DNA from: Penicillus capitatus
Taxonomy: Eukaryota; Chlorophyta
Reading direction: 5' to 3'
DNA length: 64,000 bases
NCBI GenBank assembly: GCA_965649825.1
Contig: OZ287694.1
Span: forward strand, 558,001 to 622,000
Positions within the stretch are counted from its first letter, which is position 1; each line of letters opens with the position of its first letter. Under the pieces are notes generated by a model. It ran no database searches. It was not told the origin of the DNA and saw nothing but the letters and a program-made list of their open reading frames with translations. Below, one piece after another: positions 40,729-53,024 of this stretch. The position numbers and the translations under genes were made by a program.

Positions 40729-43700
40729 TTATGCCTCGATGGCCGATTCCTCGACAATCTCGGGAACTCCAGGTGCCCGGCGCAACTTGCCAATCTGATG
40801 TTTGACTTCGTAGCTGATCCAGTGTGCGAGAACGCGGAAACTGCCAGCATCAGATGCGACGTGCTCGTCGCGCTCTCTCAGCTTATACTTCAGATACTCA
40901 GCTGCGAACTTGAGAATGAAGAAAACAAAAACGAAAAATGCGATAATGTTCAGCAAAGCGCATGCGACTGTGAGAAGCTCGCGAGTAATATCTTCTGGGT
41001 AGCTCTCGTCTTTGAGCATGACAGCTGCCAACGTTGTCGACAGTGACACGAAGAGAGACGTCAGTTCCATTCTATTGAGGTCTTTAAAGTCATCGCGGTA
41101 TGGCATCACCAGAGTGTGAGCCAGGATGGCAAGCATGATGATGTACGCGACGCCGGTGATCGGCAATCCACTGTCGAAGAGGTGGGCGCAGAACACAAGG
41201 AAGGCGATGGAGGCCTTCCTTGCAACGATGGCGACTTCCCAGTAACGACGATGATCCATTCGGTAAGAGCGGTAGAGGAATCCCGTTGTCTGGTACGCCC
41301 ATGCGTCCTTGTGGACGAGGTGCTGCGGTGCATTTTTAAGGACGACGACGAAGAGTGTGAAGAGTCCGCCGTACATTGGACACACAAACCCAACGACCAC
41401 TCCGTAGAGGAGCGTACTGTGGTCTCCTTCGTAGCACTTCATGCTTGTGTCGACGGCCCAGTACATGTGCGACGCGTTGACCTCTGCGATTTCTGCCGAG
41501 TCGTGCACGTCGACGCAGAGGAAGACGCTCAGTGCGGTCTTCAGCACCGGCACGAGGGTCACATACCAGATGACCATCACCGAAAGCAAGCACCTCTTCG
41601 ACAGGTAGCGGTGAAGCCCGTCGTTTCCGGATCTCGCCGATCTCGCCGTCCAGAACACGATCCAACAGAGAAGCACGGCGCAGGGAACAACGCACACGCT
41701 GACGACGATTGCCATTGCCGTCGGCTGCAAGGACAGGTGTTTTGAGGTCAGACACACGACGGAGCGTCGAATGCCATCCGTCGCCAGACCTCCGAACATT
41801 TCTGACAGCAGCACAACAGTCGACAAGCGGAAACTTACGAGATTCTGGTCTCACCTGCCGCTGCCGCCATAACGATTACAGGAATCGCATACCCCACGTC
41901 AAGGGAAGCCAGAAGAACAGTCGTTTGGACGTAGCTCAGAGTGATCTAAAAACGACGTTTTTCAGTAGAAGGTAAACGGATCGAGTTTCCACCTTAAACA
42001 TTTCGACGGCCTTCCACTTGGCCAAAGTCTCCTCGGAAGCAGGCACTCCAGCGGTTTGGACCTAAAGCGTACTCATTCGGCGGATGCTCTGATGATGTGA
42101 TTCTAGACTCACTTCCCTCCCGAGTCCCGGCGATCCAATGACTTCTGCCGACGTAGACGGTGCACTCTGCTCATGAGTCTGCGCAGTGTCTCCGCGAAGA
42201 ACGCTGACCGTTCCGTGGATCGTGATGCCCGTCATAGCCAGAAGAATGATCGCCGACGTCAGAATGTAGGCCACGTTGTAGAGCCCCTTCAAACACTTTT
42301 TGCATTTCGAGGACAAACCAGCCCCGAAGTCTTCTTTGCAGGATCCACAGAGTGGGCCCGTGTGACCCTTGTGAAGAAACAGACAGATGATTCAACGATC
42401 TAAAGAATCAAGAATACATCTTACCTCGGCGCACTGAGCTTGAGTGTAATTCTCGATCCATTCTTCTTCGAAATCACAGCTCGAGACGTCTTCAACCATG
42501 GTCTTCAACTCTTGGGAGCGGCTTTCAGACTCACAGGCGGAAGCCGGTAGGCATCTGTGAAGGTGATCTGAGCACGGCATTTGCTGCCAGTAGCCGTCTT
42601 CTGGCGTGATCACTCGAGACTCGCAGTTGCCATTCTCCGGACAGGGCTTACAATCTTCCGCAGAGAGGAGGAAGTTGTACGTCGTGCTGCTGCAGGTCTC
42701 ACAGAATCCAGCATTCGACACAAACTCGCCGACAGAGCAGTTGTGGACTCTCACGGTAATCCCGATGCTCTTGATCGCCTTTTCGCCAAACTCGACAATG
42801 AGGTCGTAGACTCCAGGCGGTACAAAGCCTTTGATGGATCGAAAAGTGCAAGCTCCTCTCTCTATCGGGACAACGATCGACACAAGCAAAAACTGACCGA
42901 CCGGTGATGACATTCTGGCGTCGACTGGGCGGTAGTTTTTTGCGGGTCTTTGCTTCAGTCCGTCCAACAGCTCGACTGTTGCGTTTGGCAGATCTGTGCC
43001 AATGTGATATCCTTCTATCACACAGTTCTCTCCACCACTCACGCATACGGCCTTGTTCGTGTCGTCCAACGTCATCTCTGCCGTTGCGGCATACGTCCCG
43101 ACGTTAGGACCATAAACGCCACCGTGATTGTCTTTCCAGGATGGGCAAATGTCCTTGTCCGATTTTACTTGGCTCAAGGCTTTCCACTCTTTCTCCTCGT
43201 AGAAACGCAAACCGACATCTGACGAAGTGCTGACGCAACTCAAACGGATTGCTTCCAGGTAGCCAGCGAAGACGGCTCCTCCGGCGACGCTGGCTTCGTT
43301 ACCCGACAATTGGGTATCCACCAAGGCCATAACGGGGCAGTGGATGCTCCTTGTCAAACATTTCGTGTGCCTTTCACTCGAGACGAAGAAAAGACCGCCT
43401 ACAGATAAGCAGTAACAAGGGTTTTCGCTCTCTCGGAGCGAGCACTCACCTCCCAGATCAGCCGTATTTTCTTCAACGTGGTTTCTTACAAGCTGCAATG
43501 GCAGAGTCTGATCGGAATGGGCATCGAAGAAAACTGCACCGCCGTTGCCATGCTTCGCCGAGTTGTTCCGAAACGTGCAGTCGGTGCACAAGAATGTCGA
43601 CGCCGCGGATCCCATAACGCCGCCGCCGTTTTCGCCAGCTTCGCAGTGAAGAATAGAGAGGTTATGTGCAACGAGATGAGATTTCTTCAATCGGATGAAT

Positions 43701-46700
43701 CCACCGTTTTCGGATCTTCCTTGTTCAACTGTGGATTTATTTATGAGAATCGAGGAGCCTTTGAATGCAGCGGCAAAACCACCATAGCTTCTCGCAACGC
43801 TAAGGGCGAATTGCGATTGTGAGATGCTCAGAGTGGAATTCCATGCCCAAACGAAGCCCCCAGTTTTGGAACTGCAGTTGACGGCGCTGGCGTGCTCCAT
43901 TTTTGCCGTGGAGTTTGTCGTGTACATGAATCCTCCAAACGTCGCGCTATTGTCGGCCGCCTTCGTATGTTTTAGTATGAAATTCGATTCTACGGCGCGC
44001 ACGAAACCACCCCGTTTTGCGCTGTTGTTGGCCGCTTTCGTCTCGTCCAGCTTCACCGTCGAGCTCTGCGTCAGCACAAATCCTCCACTATCTTGTGCAC
44101 TGTTGGAAGTCGCGTTGGTGTGCTCGAGCGTCACGTTCGATTCTTCAACTTCCATGAAACCGCCAAACTTCGCGTTGTTGCTTGCTGCTTTTGTCTCTTG
44201 CAGCAATACTGTCGAGCTCCATGCATTCATGAACCCGCCCCACCCTTGTGCACTGTTGGCGATTGCGTTCGTGTGCTCGAGCGTCACGTTCGATTGTGCT
44301 ACGACCATGAACCCGCCACCTTCTTGTGCACTATTTGCAATGGCTTTAGTGCAGGTGAGTGTCACATTCGATTCATGTGTACCCATAAATCCTCCTGCTC
44401 TCGCTCTGTTGCCGACTGTGATCGTCTCTTGCAGCAATATAGTCGAGCTCCACGCCATCATGAACCCGCCGAGCTCAGCGGTGTTGTTTGCCGCTCTAGT
44501 GCCGTTTAGCTTCACAGTCGAGTTCCACATCGATACGAACCCGCCGCACTCTTGTGCACTATTGCCGTCTGCGTTAGTGCGATCAAGCATCACGTTCGAA
44601 CCATAAGCACGCAAAAACCCGCCATGCTCTTGTGCACTGTTGGCAGTCGCGTTGGTGCTCTCAAGAGACACGTTCGATTCTTCAACTTGCATGAACCCGC
44701 CCCGCTTCGCGTTGTTATTTGCCGCTCTAGTGCCGTCCAGCTTCACAGTCGAGTTCCCTATCGATATGAACCCGCCGTACTCTTGTGCACTGTTGCCGTC
44801 TGCGTTAGTGCGATCAAGCTTCACATTCGAACCATAAGCACGCATAAACCCGCCGTACTCTTGTGCACTGTTGGCAACTGCGTTGGTGCTCTCAAGCGAC
44901 ACGTTCGATTCTTCAACTTTCATAAACCCGCCACGCTCTTGTGCACTGTTGGCAGTCGCGTTGGTGTCTTTCAACTCTACCGTCGAGTCAAACGTCAACA
45001 TGAATCCACCAATCTGGGTCGCAATGTTTGCGGTAGCGTTGGTGTGCTTGAGCGTCGCGTTCGATTCTTCAACTTCCATGAAGCCGCCCTGCTTCGCGCT
45101 GTTGTTGGCCGCTTTCGTGCTGTCCATCTTCACAGTCGAGTTGAACACCATCATGAATCCTCCGCTTCCTTGTGCACTGTTGCCGACTGCGTTGGTGCGA
45201 TCAAACATTACATTCGAACCATAAGCACACACAAACCCGCCATGCTCTTGTGCACTGTTTGCAGTGGCATTCGTGTCTTCCAACTCTACGATTGAGTTCA
45301 CCGTCAACATGAACCCGCAATGCTTTTCCGCAATGTTTGCGGTCGCGTTGGTGTGCTTGAGCGTCGCGTTCGATTCTCCAACGGCTATGAAACCACCCCA
45401 ACTCGCGTTGTTGCCGGCAGCTTCGGTGCCGTCCAGCTTTACAGTCGAGTTGAACCCATAAATGAACCCGCCTACCCTCCGGGCAGTGTTGAAAGTCGCG
45501 TTGGTGCGATCGAGTGTCACGTTCGAGTCTTTTGTGCCCATGAATCCTCCTCTTGTTGCTTTGTTGCCGACCGCATTCGTGTCGTCTAGCTTCACCGTCG
45601 AGTTGAACACCATCATGAATCCTCCGTCTCCTTGTGCGGTATTGGCATTCGAGATTGTGTTCATGAACTTTGCTTCTGAGTCTTCTACGTAGACGCATGT
45701 TCCATTATCAAAGCCGACATTTTCGTTGAAAATGGACCAGGAGACAGAGATTTTCGATTCTTTGGCGAAAATTGCGACTCCTCCGAAGCCTTCATTTGCA
45801 ACGAAGGCGCATTCTTCCATTTGAACAAACGACTTGACCAAATGAAAGCAGTGGTTCTTTGTGGCTTCGACGATCCGTGTGCCCAGAAAATTCCGTTCGA
45901 ACGACGCATTCGACACTGTGAGAGAGCCATCTTGAATTTTGACGCCGCCGATCTCGTTTTTTCGAACCGTGAATCCTTGGATCGTGGTGTTGGATGAAGC
46001 AGCACCAAAGAGCAAGGAGGATTGCTGCCCCTTGGTCTTGGCCATTTTGTTTTCGAAAGCGGCGCAGTTTTCCAACCGGTTCTTCTTTCCAAGATGGACC
46101 CCGCAAGATTTGCCAGAACAGACGTTCTCCGTGATCTCCACTCCCACCATTTCAAGTTCGAAACAGGATGAGGAGGGCATTCGAAGTCCGGAAGCCGCAA
46201 TCAGCTCGTTCTTTCGGAAGACGACTCGGTGCAAAGCCACGAGGCCGTAGGTGTCTTGGGAATGGCGTGCTTCGACGTCAACAACCGCTTGGGATCCATC
46301 TGTGCCGTCGAATGCACACTCTTCAATGACGAGATCGACGAAAGTGACGTTCATGGACCTGCAAGCGAAACGAGAATGACCATCATTCTCGCTCGACGCG
46401 GTCTTACTGGACGAGAAAGAGGCCAGAGTTCTTGTGAGGACATGTGAATGTTGTCTTTGTTTTTGGGCTGGGATTGACGCCGTCGTTAGAGTCGGCGTCT
46501 TCGACTTGGGTCATAAGGGTCAGTTGCCAGGGAATGGTGACTCGCGACGGTGGGCGCACGACACCTGTCGCGTTAAACGACAGAACATCGCCTTCTTTGG
46601 TGCAGTTGACAATCTTTTGGAGATCGTTGTCGATTTCCTTAAGCACGGTGCCGTCGACGAGCCACGTTTTGCTGTCGGCTGTCGTGTATCTTTCTGTAGC

Positions 46701-47172
46701 ATCATGCGTCAACGCACATTCAAAACCTGACACGCCAGAACACCATCGAAAATCGGCATTCGGCACATTGAATGGAAGAAGCCGAACCTGTAATGATTCC
46801 ATGACCAGACGCGTTGACCTGAGAAGGGACGCGCGCCTCGTTTACCATCTAGAGACAAAAAACAAGATGTTCAATGCCTTTACTGCCGAATGGCGGCAGG
46901 CGAATCCGAACATTACCTTTCGAACGAGGTCGACAGAGAAAGCTGTGGGTGTTTTAGAAAGCCTGAGTGGCGGTTCGTCGTCCGTTTTGCCTAAAACAGC
47001 AAACAGCACTGCTGACGAGTCGCAGCGAAGCTAGCGTTAGAAAACCGTCTTTGGCAGAAGCGGCATCTGGAGGACGCGGGTGCGCGCTTTGAACAGCGCG
47101 TGATATTCCGACTCCATGCGCGAAGGCGCAGCAGAGCAGACAGAGCTTGAGGCAAGACAGAGTTCTTCGCAT
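40729..47172 (-). CDS. Giant receptor with homogenised beta-helix repeats
   Basis: The start is probably the ATG at 47172, with signal peptide MRRTLSCLKLCLLCCAFAHG. One or two introns between about 47050 and 46727 are unresolved. Then exons 46726-46408, 46358-42425, 42367-42113, 42061-41993, 41945-41855 and 41801-40729 keep frame throughout; intron phases match the 29-kb gene. The N-terminal domain has TWLVDG and a CPHKNSG end. About 30 repeats of 24-26 residues follow, built on GGFM-x-x-x-x-S-[NT]-V-x-L-x-x-T-[NK]-A-x-x-NSA, forming a beta-helix. Next come Cys-rich segments (CKPCPENGNC, GPLCGSC) and a multi-TM module with YWEVAIVARKASIAFLV and MPYRDDFKDLN. About 1.95 k residues. Likely an extracellular solenoid receptor or adhesin. 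Confidence 0.88.
43840..45660 (-). repeat. Coding tandem repeats with higher-order period
   Basis: About 72-78-bp units, each with the string CTTGTGCACTGTTG or a close variant on the plus strand, repeated about two dozen times. Above this lies a three-unit higher-order period: the CCATAAGCAC string recurs at 44601 and 44832, 231 bp apart, and again at 45219. This indicates recent unequal exchange or gene conversion inside the exon. Confidence 0.85.
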
Positions 47173-47554
47173 TTTCAAGACGAGAGAGCGTCTGAACGTA
47201 TCGTTGCAGAATGCGTCGTTTCGTTCGACGCGAGTCATTAACGACGGATTGATGCGACGAACGAAAAGACAGATGCATCAATCTGTCTTCACAGAACGAT
47301 GCGCTCTGTCTCGTCGGACGTTAACGTCACCGAGGTCGAGACATCGTTTTATCCGGCGCTGTCCACGAAGCATCGACTGCTATGACATTGCACGATCTGA
47401 CCGACACGGCTGCAGATATCCAGTGCTCGAGATTTAAACATAAATCGTCATCAACTGCATGCATCCGAGACACAGTGGGGCCGTGCTGCGCTCGATTCAC
47501 GGCTGCTGCAAACGACCGACGATTTCAGATTTCTGACGAGGGCCACGCGGAAGT
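47173..47554. other. Upstream flank of the receptor
   Basis: Probable promoter region for the minus-strand receptor. Only short ORFs. Confidence 0.4.
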
Positions 47555-48037
47555 GTGAGCTCCAGTGAGAATCCTTCAATCAGCCTTCCATGTCGCCTGT
47601 CATCTGCGCTTGTCTTTTCGACAGAAATCAAGAGTGCCTTCCTGTCACACTGGAGCAACATGGATTCCAGATCCACTTGTGGAAGGCAAAGCTTACCGGA
47701 GCATGAAAATCGCAAACGTCGCGTGTCTTCCTGGCAGAGCGAGCCACTGAGTCGACAGGAAACATCTGGTTACGTCCGTCACATCGTCAGTCTGGACATC
47801 ATGTCAAGTGTTTCAGATCGTGTGTGCATCAAAGTCGTCGACCAGTCATTCCGGATGCCACCAGGATTCTCTGCCCTTTTCGATTCTTTGTCCCAATCAG
47901 GTCAGCTGGGTGCGATACTGATGCAGTTCCGTCTTTACGACGGAGTCAGATCCACATGTCGATCCTCAGCCATGCATCTGAGCTGGAGGGTGCGGGATTG
48001 GACAGATGAGCCCTCAGCGCCGACAGGTCGACAGTAG
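47555..48037 (+). CDS. Hypothetical protein
   Basis: A 160-aa + strand ORF. Its middle (HIVSLDIMSSVSDRVCIKVV, PPGFSALFDSLSQSGQLGAI) reads like a folded domain. Splice-like sites at either end (ATTTCAG upstream, ATCAGGTCAG inside) suggest it may be part of a multi-exon gene. No family recognised. Confidence 0.3.
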   Translation: MSSSENPSISLPCRLSSALVFSTEIKSAFLSHWSNMDSRSTCGRQSLPEHENRKRRVSSWQSEPLSRQETSGYVRHIVSLDIMSSVSDRVCIKVVDQSFRMPPGFSALFDSLSQSGQLGAILMQFRLYDGVRSTCRSSAMHLSWRVRDWTDEPSAPTGRQ

Positions 48038-50717
48038 GTTAACGACTGCTCCAAACACAACGCAACAGTCACATCCGAAACGCAACGCAAGAGACCGTAC
48101 CTACCTTCCGATTCGATCTACGTCTGCAGCACGATGGCATTTGCGTCGCTTCTGTCGTAAAACGACTCTCGACTTTTTTTGTGGCTGAAGGAAGAATCAA
48201 TCTTTGGCGGCGATACTGAGGTGACAGCTGTCTTGTCAGTTATCGGAAGGGGCTGTCTGTCCGATCTTCTTGGGTGCTTTCGATGCCCTGCTGGTGGTTC
48301 CGAACTTCTCGCCCGAGTGTCTATTGATAAGTCTGAACACTTCTTCAAAGCATGCTCCTCGAGCAGTCTCTTCCTTCCGGATTGCATTGGAATCAGAGAC
48401 AGCCCTTCATTTCCCAGTGTCACACTCCATTCTGTCGTTCACATTTTGCCGACATGGAGAGAAATTGATAACGAGACCTGTTGCAGTCACGGGCCGGGAC
48501 CAAAACAGCATGTGCATCCATCCATCCTACGCATGTGACACAGGACACAACTTCGACGCTTCGTCATGTCCGTGGCATGAATATCGAGAACGTATGGCTG
48601 GTGGATGGCATCTTTCGCGAGACAGGAAACGACTCGATCGGAGAGATAGACTGCGCAACGATAACGTTGCAGTCCAGCGGGCGAACGTGTTGGATGCCGT
48701 AGACGGCAGGCAGCCACGCACGCGTACAGTCACTGATGAGGTGGTAGTACGACCACTCCGGCTGTCGCTGCCCCGTCACATCTGTTGGTTGAATTTGCTT
48801 CGTTCACTGGCACGGCCATCGCTGAGAGGGATATCTCAAATTCAAATCAAAACCTAGACAGAGATACCCCTCCAGTTAGAGAGCATTAGTAGGATATAGA
48901 AATGCAAGAATACCTTGAGTCTGCATAGGTTATGGAATCGTCGGAGATTGGCACCCTCAAAGATGCATACCAGTGAGCTCTGTTCGCCTCCTACCTGCGA
49001 AAATTCGGCATGCCGTCCGTCTCAGACCCTGCAGGTACATTCCGCCTTGCAGAATGGCATCTACACGACAATACGGCGCAGCTTGCAGAACGGCGGGCGT
49101 GTTGCTACATCTGTCGTACATTCTGACATAGATGACTCCATTCATGCAGCTCGGTCACGGCAGTCGACAGATTAAATGAAGTCAATTCTCCAAATCATCT
49201 CGAACGCACCAACAGAAGTTTCACATGAATACGTAGCAGCAAGTTTGCATCATTGGAGAGCGCTAAATTGAAAACAATGAATGTACGACAAGGTTGACAA
49301 CGACAGGCCAACACCTGTTCAACATAGATGTCTGAAGGCATTGCGGGAGGACCCCTTACGATCCGTTTTAAAACGCAGATGCGTGCTCACGACACGCCTG
49401 TCGGGCCGCGTACGGATGCCGATAATGACGACGCCAGCAGGTGATACAATGACGATCCTCAGTCCATCGTCTGCCGGTATCTTCGTCAGAATCCGAATAC
49501 CCGAACTCGCAGACTCTTCGTTCGACAACAAAGCTCGATTTATCCTCAGTGGACACATCCAAAGGAATAAGACAATACGAACGGGGTCGAGAACGACATG
49601 TGCTGAACAGAGGATACGAACGGCAATTGAACACTCGTCGTTTCAGTCACTGTCGCGTTTCGTACCGAATGGGACACTCTCACTGCAAGCGAAGAAGTAT
49701 TAGAAACGCCCAACAGCATCACAGTCAACATGGATCATCTTGACATTCATAGTATAACATGGATTCTCTCTTCTATGGAGTGAGAGGCCGGAAACATCCG
49801 AACCGTCTTCCTAGGCGCATTTCGACTTAAAGACCTGTCTATCTACGGATGTCTGCATGGAACCTTTCGATTTGCTTAATACGCATGCGGTTTTACGGCA
49901 AGGCTGCTGTATCGTACTATAAAGCCATCGATATTGTAAAGGGTATGGCAAATGCCAGACCATGCATGCCCTACTCTTATGGGTTCCGCAGCGAATGGTA
50001 CGTGCGTGACCACGAAGCCGGCCTACGAAAAGCGAGGTTCTGTGTCGATCACTGTTTCGTGCTCTATAGTGTTGATTGCGCCGTTCTCCGTTCGATAAGA
50101 AGAGCAGACGTGAAACCTAGAAGACACGTCGGTGGTGTACGGGAAGAAATGGTAACGCCGAACACGATTCCGTCTCTGACCACTAGGCTGCTTTTCTTTC
50201 AGGGATCTTGGTCGCGTCGCGCTGGGCAGGCGACAGAATCTACTGGCTATGACAACGGTGTTTGCCATTCATGATCCCTCCTCGGGTTTGCTGCAAGGCG
50301 ACGCTCTCCTTCCACAACTGGAGATGAAAATGAAGACGTCACAGAACGCGTCCTGTCACATCAACGCCAACGGAAGGAAGATGGCATGCAAGGTTGAGCG
50401 AAGAGAAATGTATCTACAGAGGACGTCAGTGGAAACACGGCAGCCTGTCCGCAATGCGTCCTCCTCTCGTCAGAGCCGACGCATTCGACGTAGGCGAAGA
50501 CGGCATGAACACACATCTCTGGGAAAGATACTACACGTACTGCCTTGCAGCTCGTCTTCACTTCGATCAAGAGAATGCGGATTCAAAGATCAAGTCAATG
50601 ACAAATGGCAAGCAAGGGCCTGGGAGTTTTCTACAGAGCAAGATGGACAGCATTTGTTGGGTGTCAGGAGAGGTTTCTTCGCCAAAACACCAACCAATGA
50701 CTGATCGTTTTCTCCAG
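48038..50717. other. Low-content region
   Basis: Many ORFs of 60-195 aa on both strands in conflicting frames (e.g. 48270-48857 +, 49281-49703 +, 49849-50274 +, 50249-50704 +). One segment (48575-48702, NVWLVDGIFRETGNDSIGEI) faintly resembles the TWLVDG region of the receptors but has no continuation. Nothing can be called. Confidence 0.35.
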
Positions 50718-51507
50718 GGTGCGTCTTTCGGCTGCAGCCGCTTCCATGAATGGTTTACTGTACGTTAGAGTGGAGTTCGATCCATCATCTGTCAGAGGAC
50801 GTGTTCAGATTCTAGATGGCCACGGTGTTCTCACGGAAGAACTGGATTCTGCGACCGAGCATGGTTGGATCACTTTTCTCTCACACTTTCCGCCTGCGAC
50901 GGGAGGCATTTTTGCAACAAACGTGCTGCGGCCAGAAAGGAAGCGCGTTAATCATCTTTACCCCTTGCTCGTCAGAGGATCGACAGAGAAAGATGGAGAT
51001 GTGCATCGGTTTCGAGTTCTTCTCTCGGCGCTATCAAGTGGGAGTGATACGAGGTTCGGGGGAGAAACTTGCGGTATGTGCATTTTTACGCTATCATTAT
51101 CGACGGAGCGTGTTTCACACGTGCGGCGCGTTTTTTCTCTCCATGGTCTCTTTCGTGTCGGTAAGTCTCTTTGTCAGCGCCGTTGCTACTGTATCGTTCA
51201 TTATTAAAACGTCACTGTCGCCGCTTGTGTACCATTGATTCGGCATTCTTCTCGTTGTCTAGCAGTAGATGGCGTGAAAAGACAGCTGCGCTTACCACGG
51301 ATGCGTGATCTGGCGTCTAGGAGAATCCCTGTCGGTCTTTGCAGAAATGCGGTATTGAAGGCTTTTCTCGTTGAAGGGAATGCGAGGATGACCGGATTCG
51401 AATCTGAGTTTACTTTCGCCGACTGCAACAGGGAAATCCGCCTTTCCAAGCTCTCTACGCGTCAGCCTGAATCTGAGATCCGTGTCATTTCGTTTCAGAC
51501 ATTCTAA
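50718..51507 (+). CDS. Hypothetical protein, tail-to-tail with the 51.5-kb gene
   Basis: From a CTCCAG acceptor-like site at 50717 an open frame runs to 51073 (LLYVRVEFDPSSVRGRVQIL, GWITFLSHFPPATGGIFATN), followed by a strong GTATGT donor. Joining to 51266 after CTAGCAG keeps frame: V-D-G-V-K-R-Q to the stop at 51507. That intron would be 192 nt, long for this region. An alternative frame inside it encodes a hydrophobic helix (FFLSMVSFVSVSLFVSAV). The gene would overlap the end of the minus-strand gene by 4 nt. No family recognised; upstream exons not identified. Confidence 0.4.
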
Positions 51508-52128
51508 ACGGATCTAACAGGCTTTTTGGCCTTTTTGTCTTTGGTCTTCTTCCGACCCCTCCGCGACCTGCGGAGTACTCGACCGTGTCGTCTACGGATG
51601 CTCAGGGGATTGCCTACGGTAGCGGCGCCCGTCTCAGGAAAGGACGACGTTTTAGATGAGATGCCGAAAAGGAAGTGCATTCGGATGTCGCACACTTTTA
51701 CAATGTCCGTTGATGGCTCCTTTACCACCTCTTCATCTACGTCTTCCACAGCGACACATTTCTGCATACGGTTTCTCCATTGCTGCGTCGGCCTCAGGCT
51801 AAAGGCGAAGGGAGCTTGTGCAGGTCTCTTTGTGTGATACCATAGCTGGACTTCGTCAAGTACAACGTCTCGGTCGGAGAAATCGAACGACGCAATCGAT
51901 TCCCAAGTGACTCGGACAGTTGGCCACACACCAACTTGCCATTCCCTCTGCCTTCCATCTACTGCCAGAGCAATCCTTGCTGTCTCAATGAGACTCCCCC
52001 ATCTGAACTCTTTGTTCTCTGGCCGAGATTCCGCTCCCCAGGAGCACAGCTCCCGCGCGCTTCACGCCCACAGAAAGAACAACAACAGTCGCCGCGACAG
52101 TCGTGACGAAAACACGGCTGATGTGCAT
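51504..52128 (-). CDS. Predicted membrane-anchored protein with basic tail
   Basis: Exon 1 (52128-52009, 40 codons) and exon 2 (51947-51504) are joined by a 59-nt GT-AG intron in phase 0 to give 187 aa. Residues about 5-33 are a hydrophobic anchor or signal (RVFVTTVAATVVVLSVGV). The middle has aromatic, charged segments (VTWESIASFDFSDRDVVLDE, VQLWYHTKRPAQAPFAFSL), and the last 30 residues are strongly basic (RRSRRGRKKTKDKKAKKP). A further upstream exon with MVRFQWYELDVSAEMWEF (near 52224) may belong to it. No family recognised. Confidence 0.5.
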
Positions 52129-53024
52129 TACGCTTTCGGAATCCTCGACTCATTGGAGAGTCTGGTAAGCAAACTCCCACATCTCTGCGGAGACATCGAG
52201 CTCGTACCACTGGAATCGCACCATCGCTATTCTTCGACGCCATCTTCCAGTTTTCCTACCGCACACGAGGCCATCCCTAGTTCGACATGTATACTGGCAT
52301 GGATAGGCGCCTTTCCCCTTAACAACAAAGTTCAGTTGGTTCTTCTTTATCGCCGAGTGGATTCAGATCTGGTTCCAGCCTCTATTCAAGCTTTTCATCC
52401 TAGATGTCAGAGAATCCTCCCTTCAGATGTCAAGATCGTTTTGTTTTCATTTGGTCGAAGTCTACGTTTGCTGCGACTGTTCTATTCAGTGCTCTCAGTC
52501 TTGTCGACGGCACATCCGTTCCTTCCCCTGTCAAAACTTGCGATTCGACGTGAAGAGGTGAATAAAGTGCCACTGCGGATCGACTATTGTTCGTCATTTA
52601 GACATGATGTACAGACACATGACGCCCAACGGCATCTCTTTGCGAATAGCATCGCAGTCACTGCCGACGCCAACACCTTTGGCAACTCTATGCTCTTCGC
52701 GGCGACATCGCTTACCGATCTTCATGTCGTTCGGCCAAGAGACCTTTAGTTGACGCGCCAGCGCACGAATGCACGGATATGTGTTCCCTAGTCTAAGTTT
52801 CCAAGTTGTCGGCGGCCAGGCGGCGAGTAGTTTCTCAGTTATTCAGCAGACGGATGTCATCTATTGAATCGATGATCGTTCGAAGATGGCAAGAACACGA
52901 ATGGAAAATTCCTCGTCGGTACATTAAAGACGAAAGTTGCATGAATTGAATTGTTTGATCTGTCGCTTCGCAACAGCCGAGTTGCATGAATGGAAGACAA
53001 ATGCGTTCGATGTCGAACAATCTA

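Noticed and set aside
43824-45698. Several ORFs of 85-260 aa on the plus strand within the repeat exon
   Set aside because: Antisense and frame shadows of the tandem repeat coding region.
48575-48702. Segment resembling the receptor TWLVDG region
   Set aside because: About ten residues of loose similarity with no flanking beta-helix or splice support.
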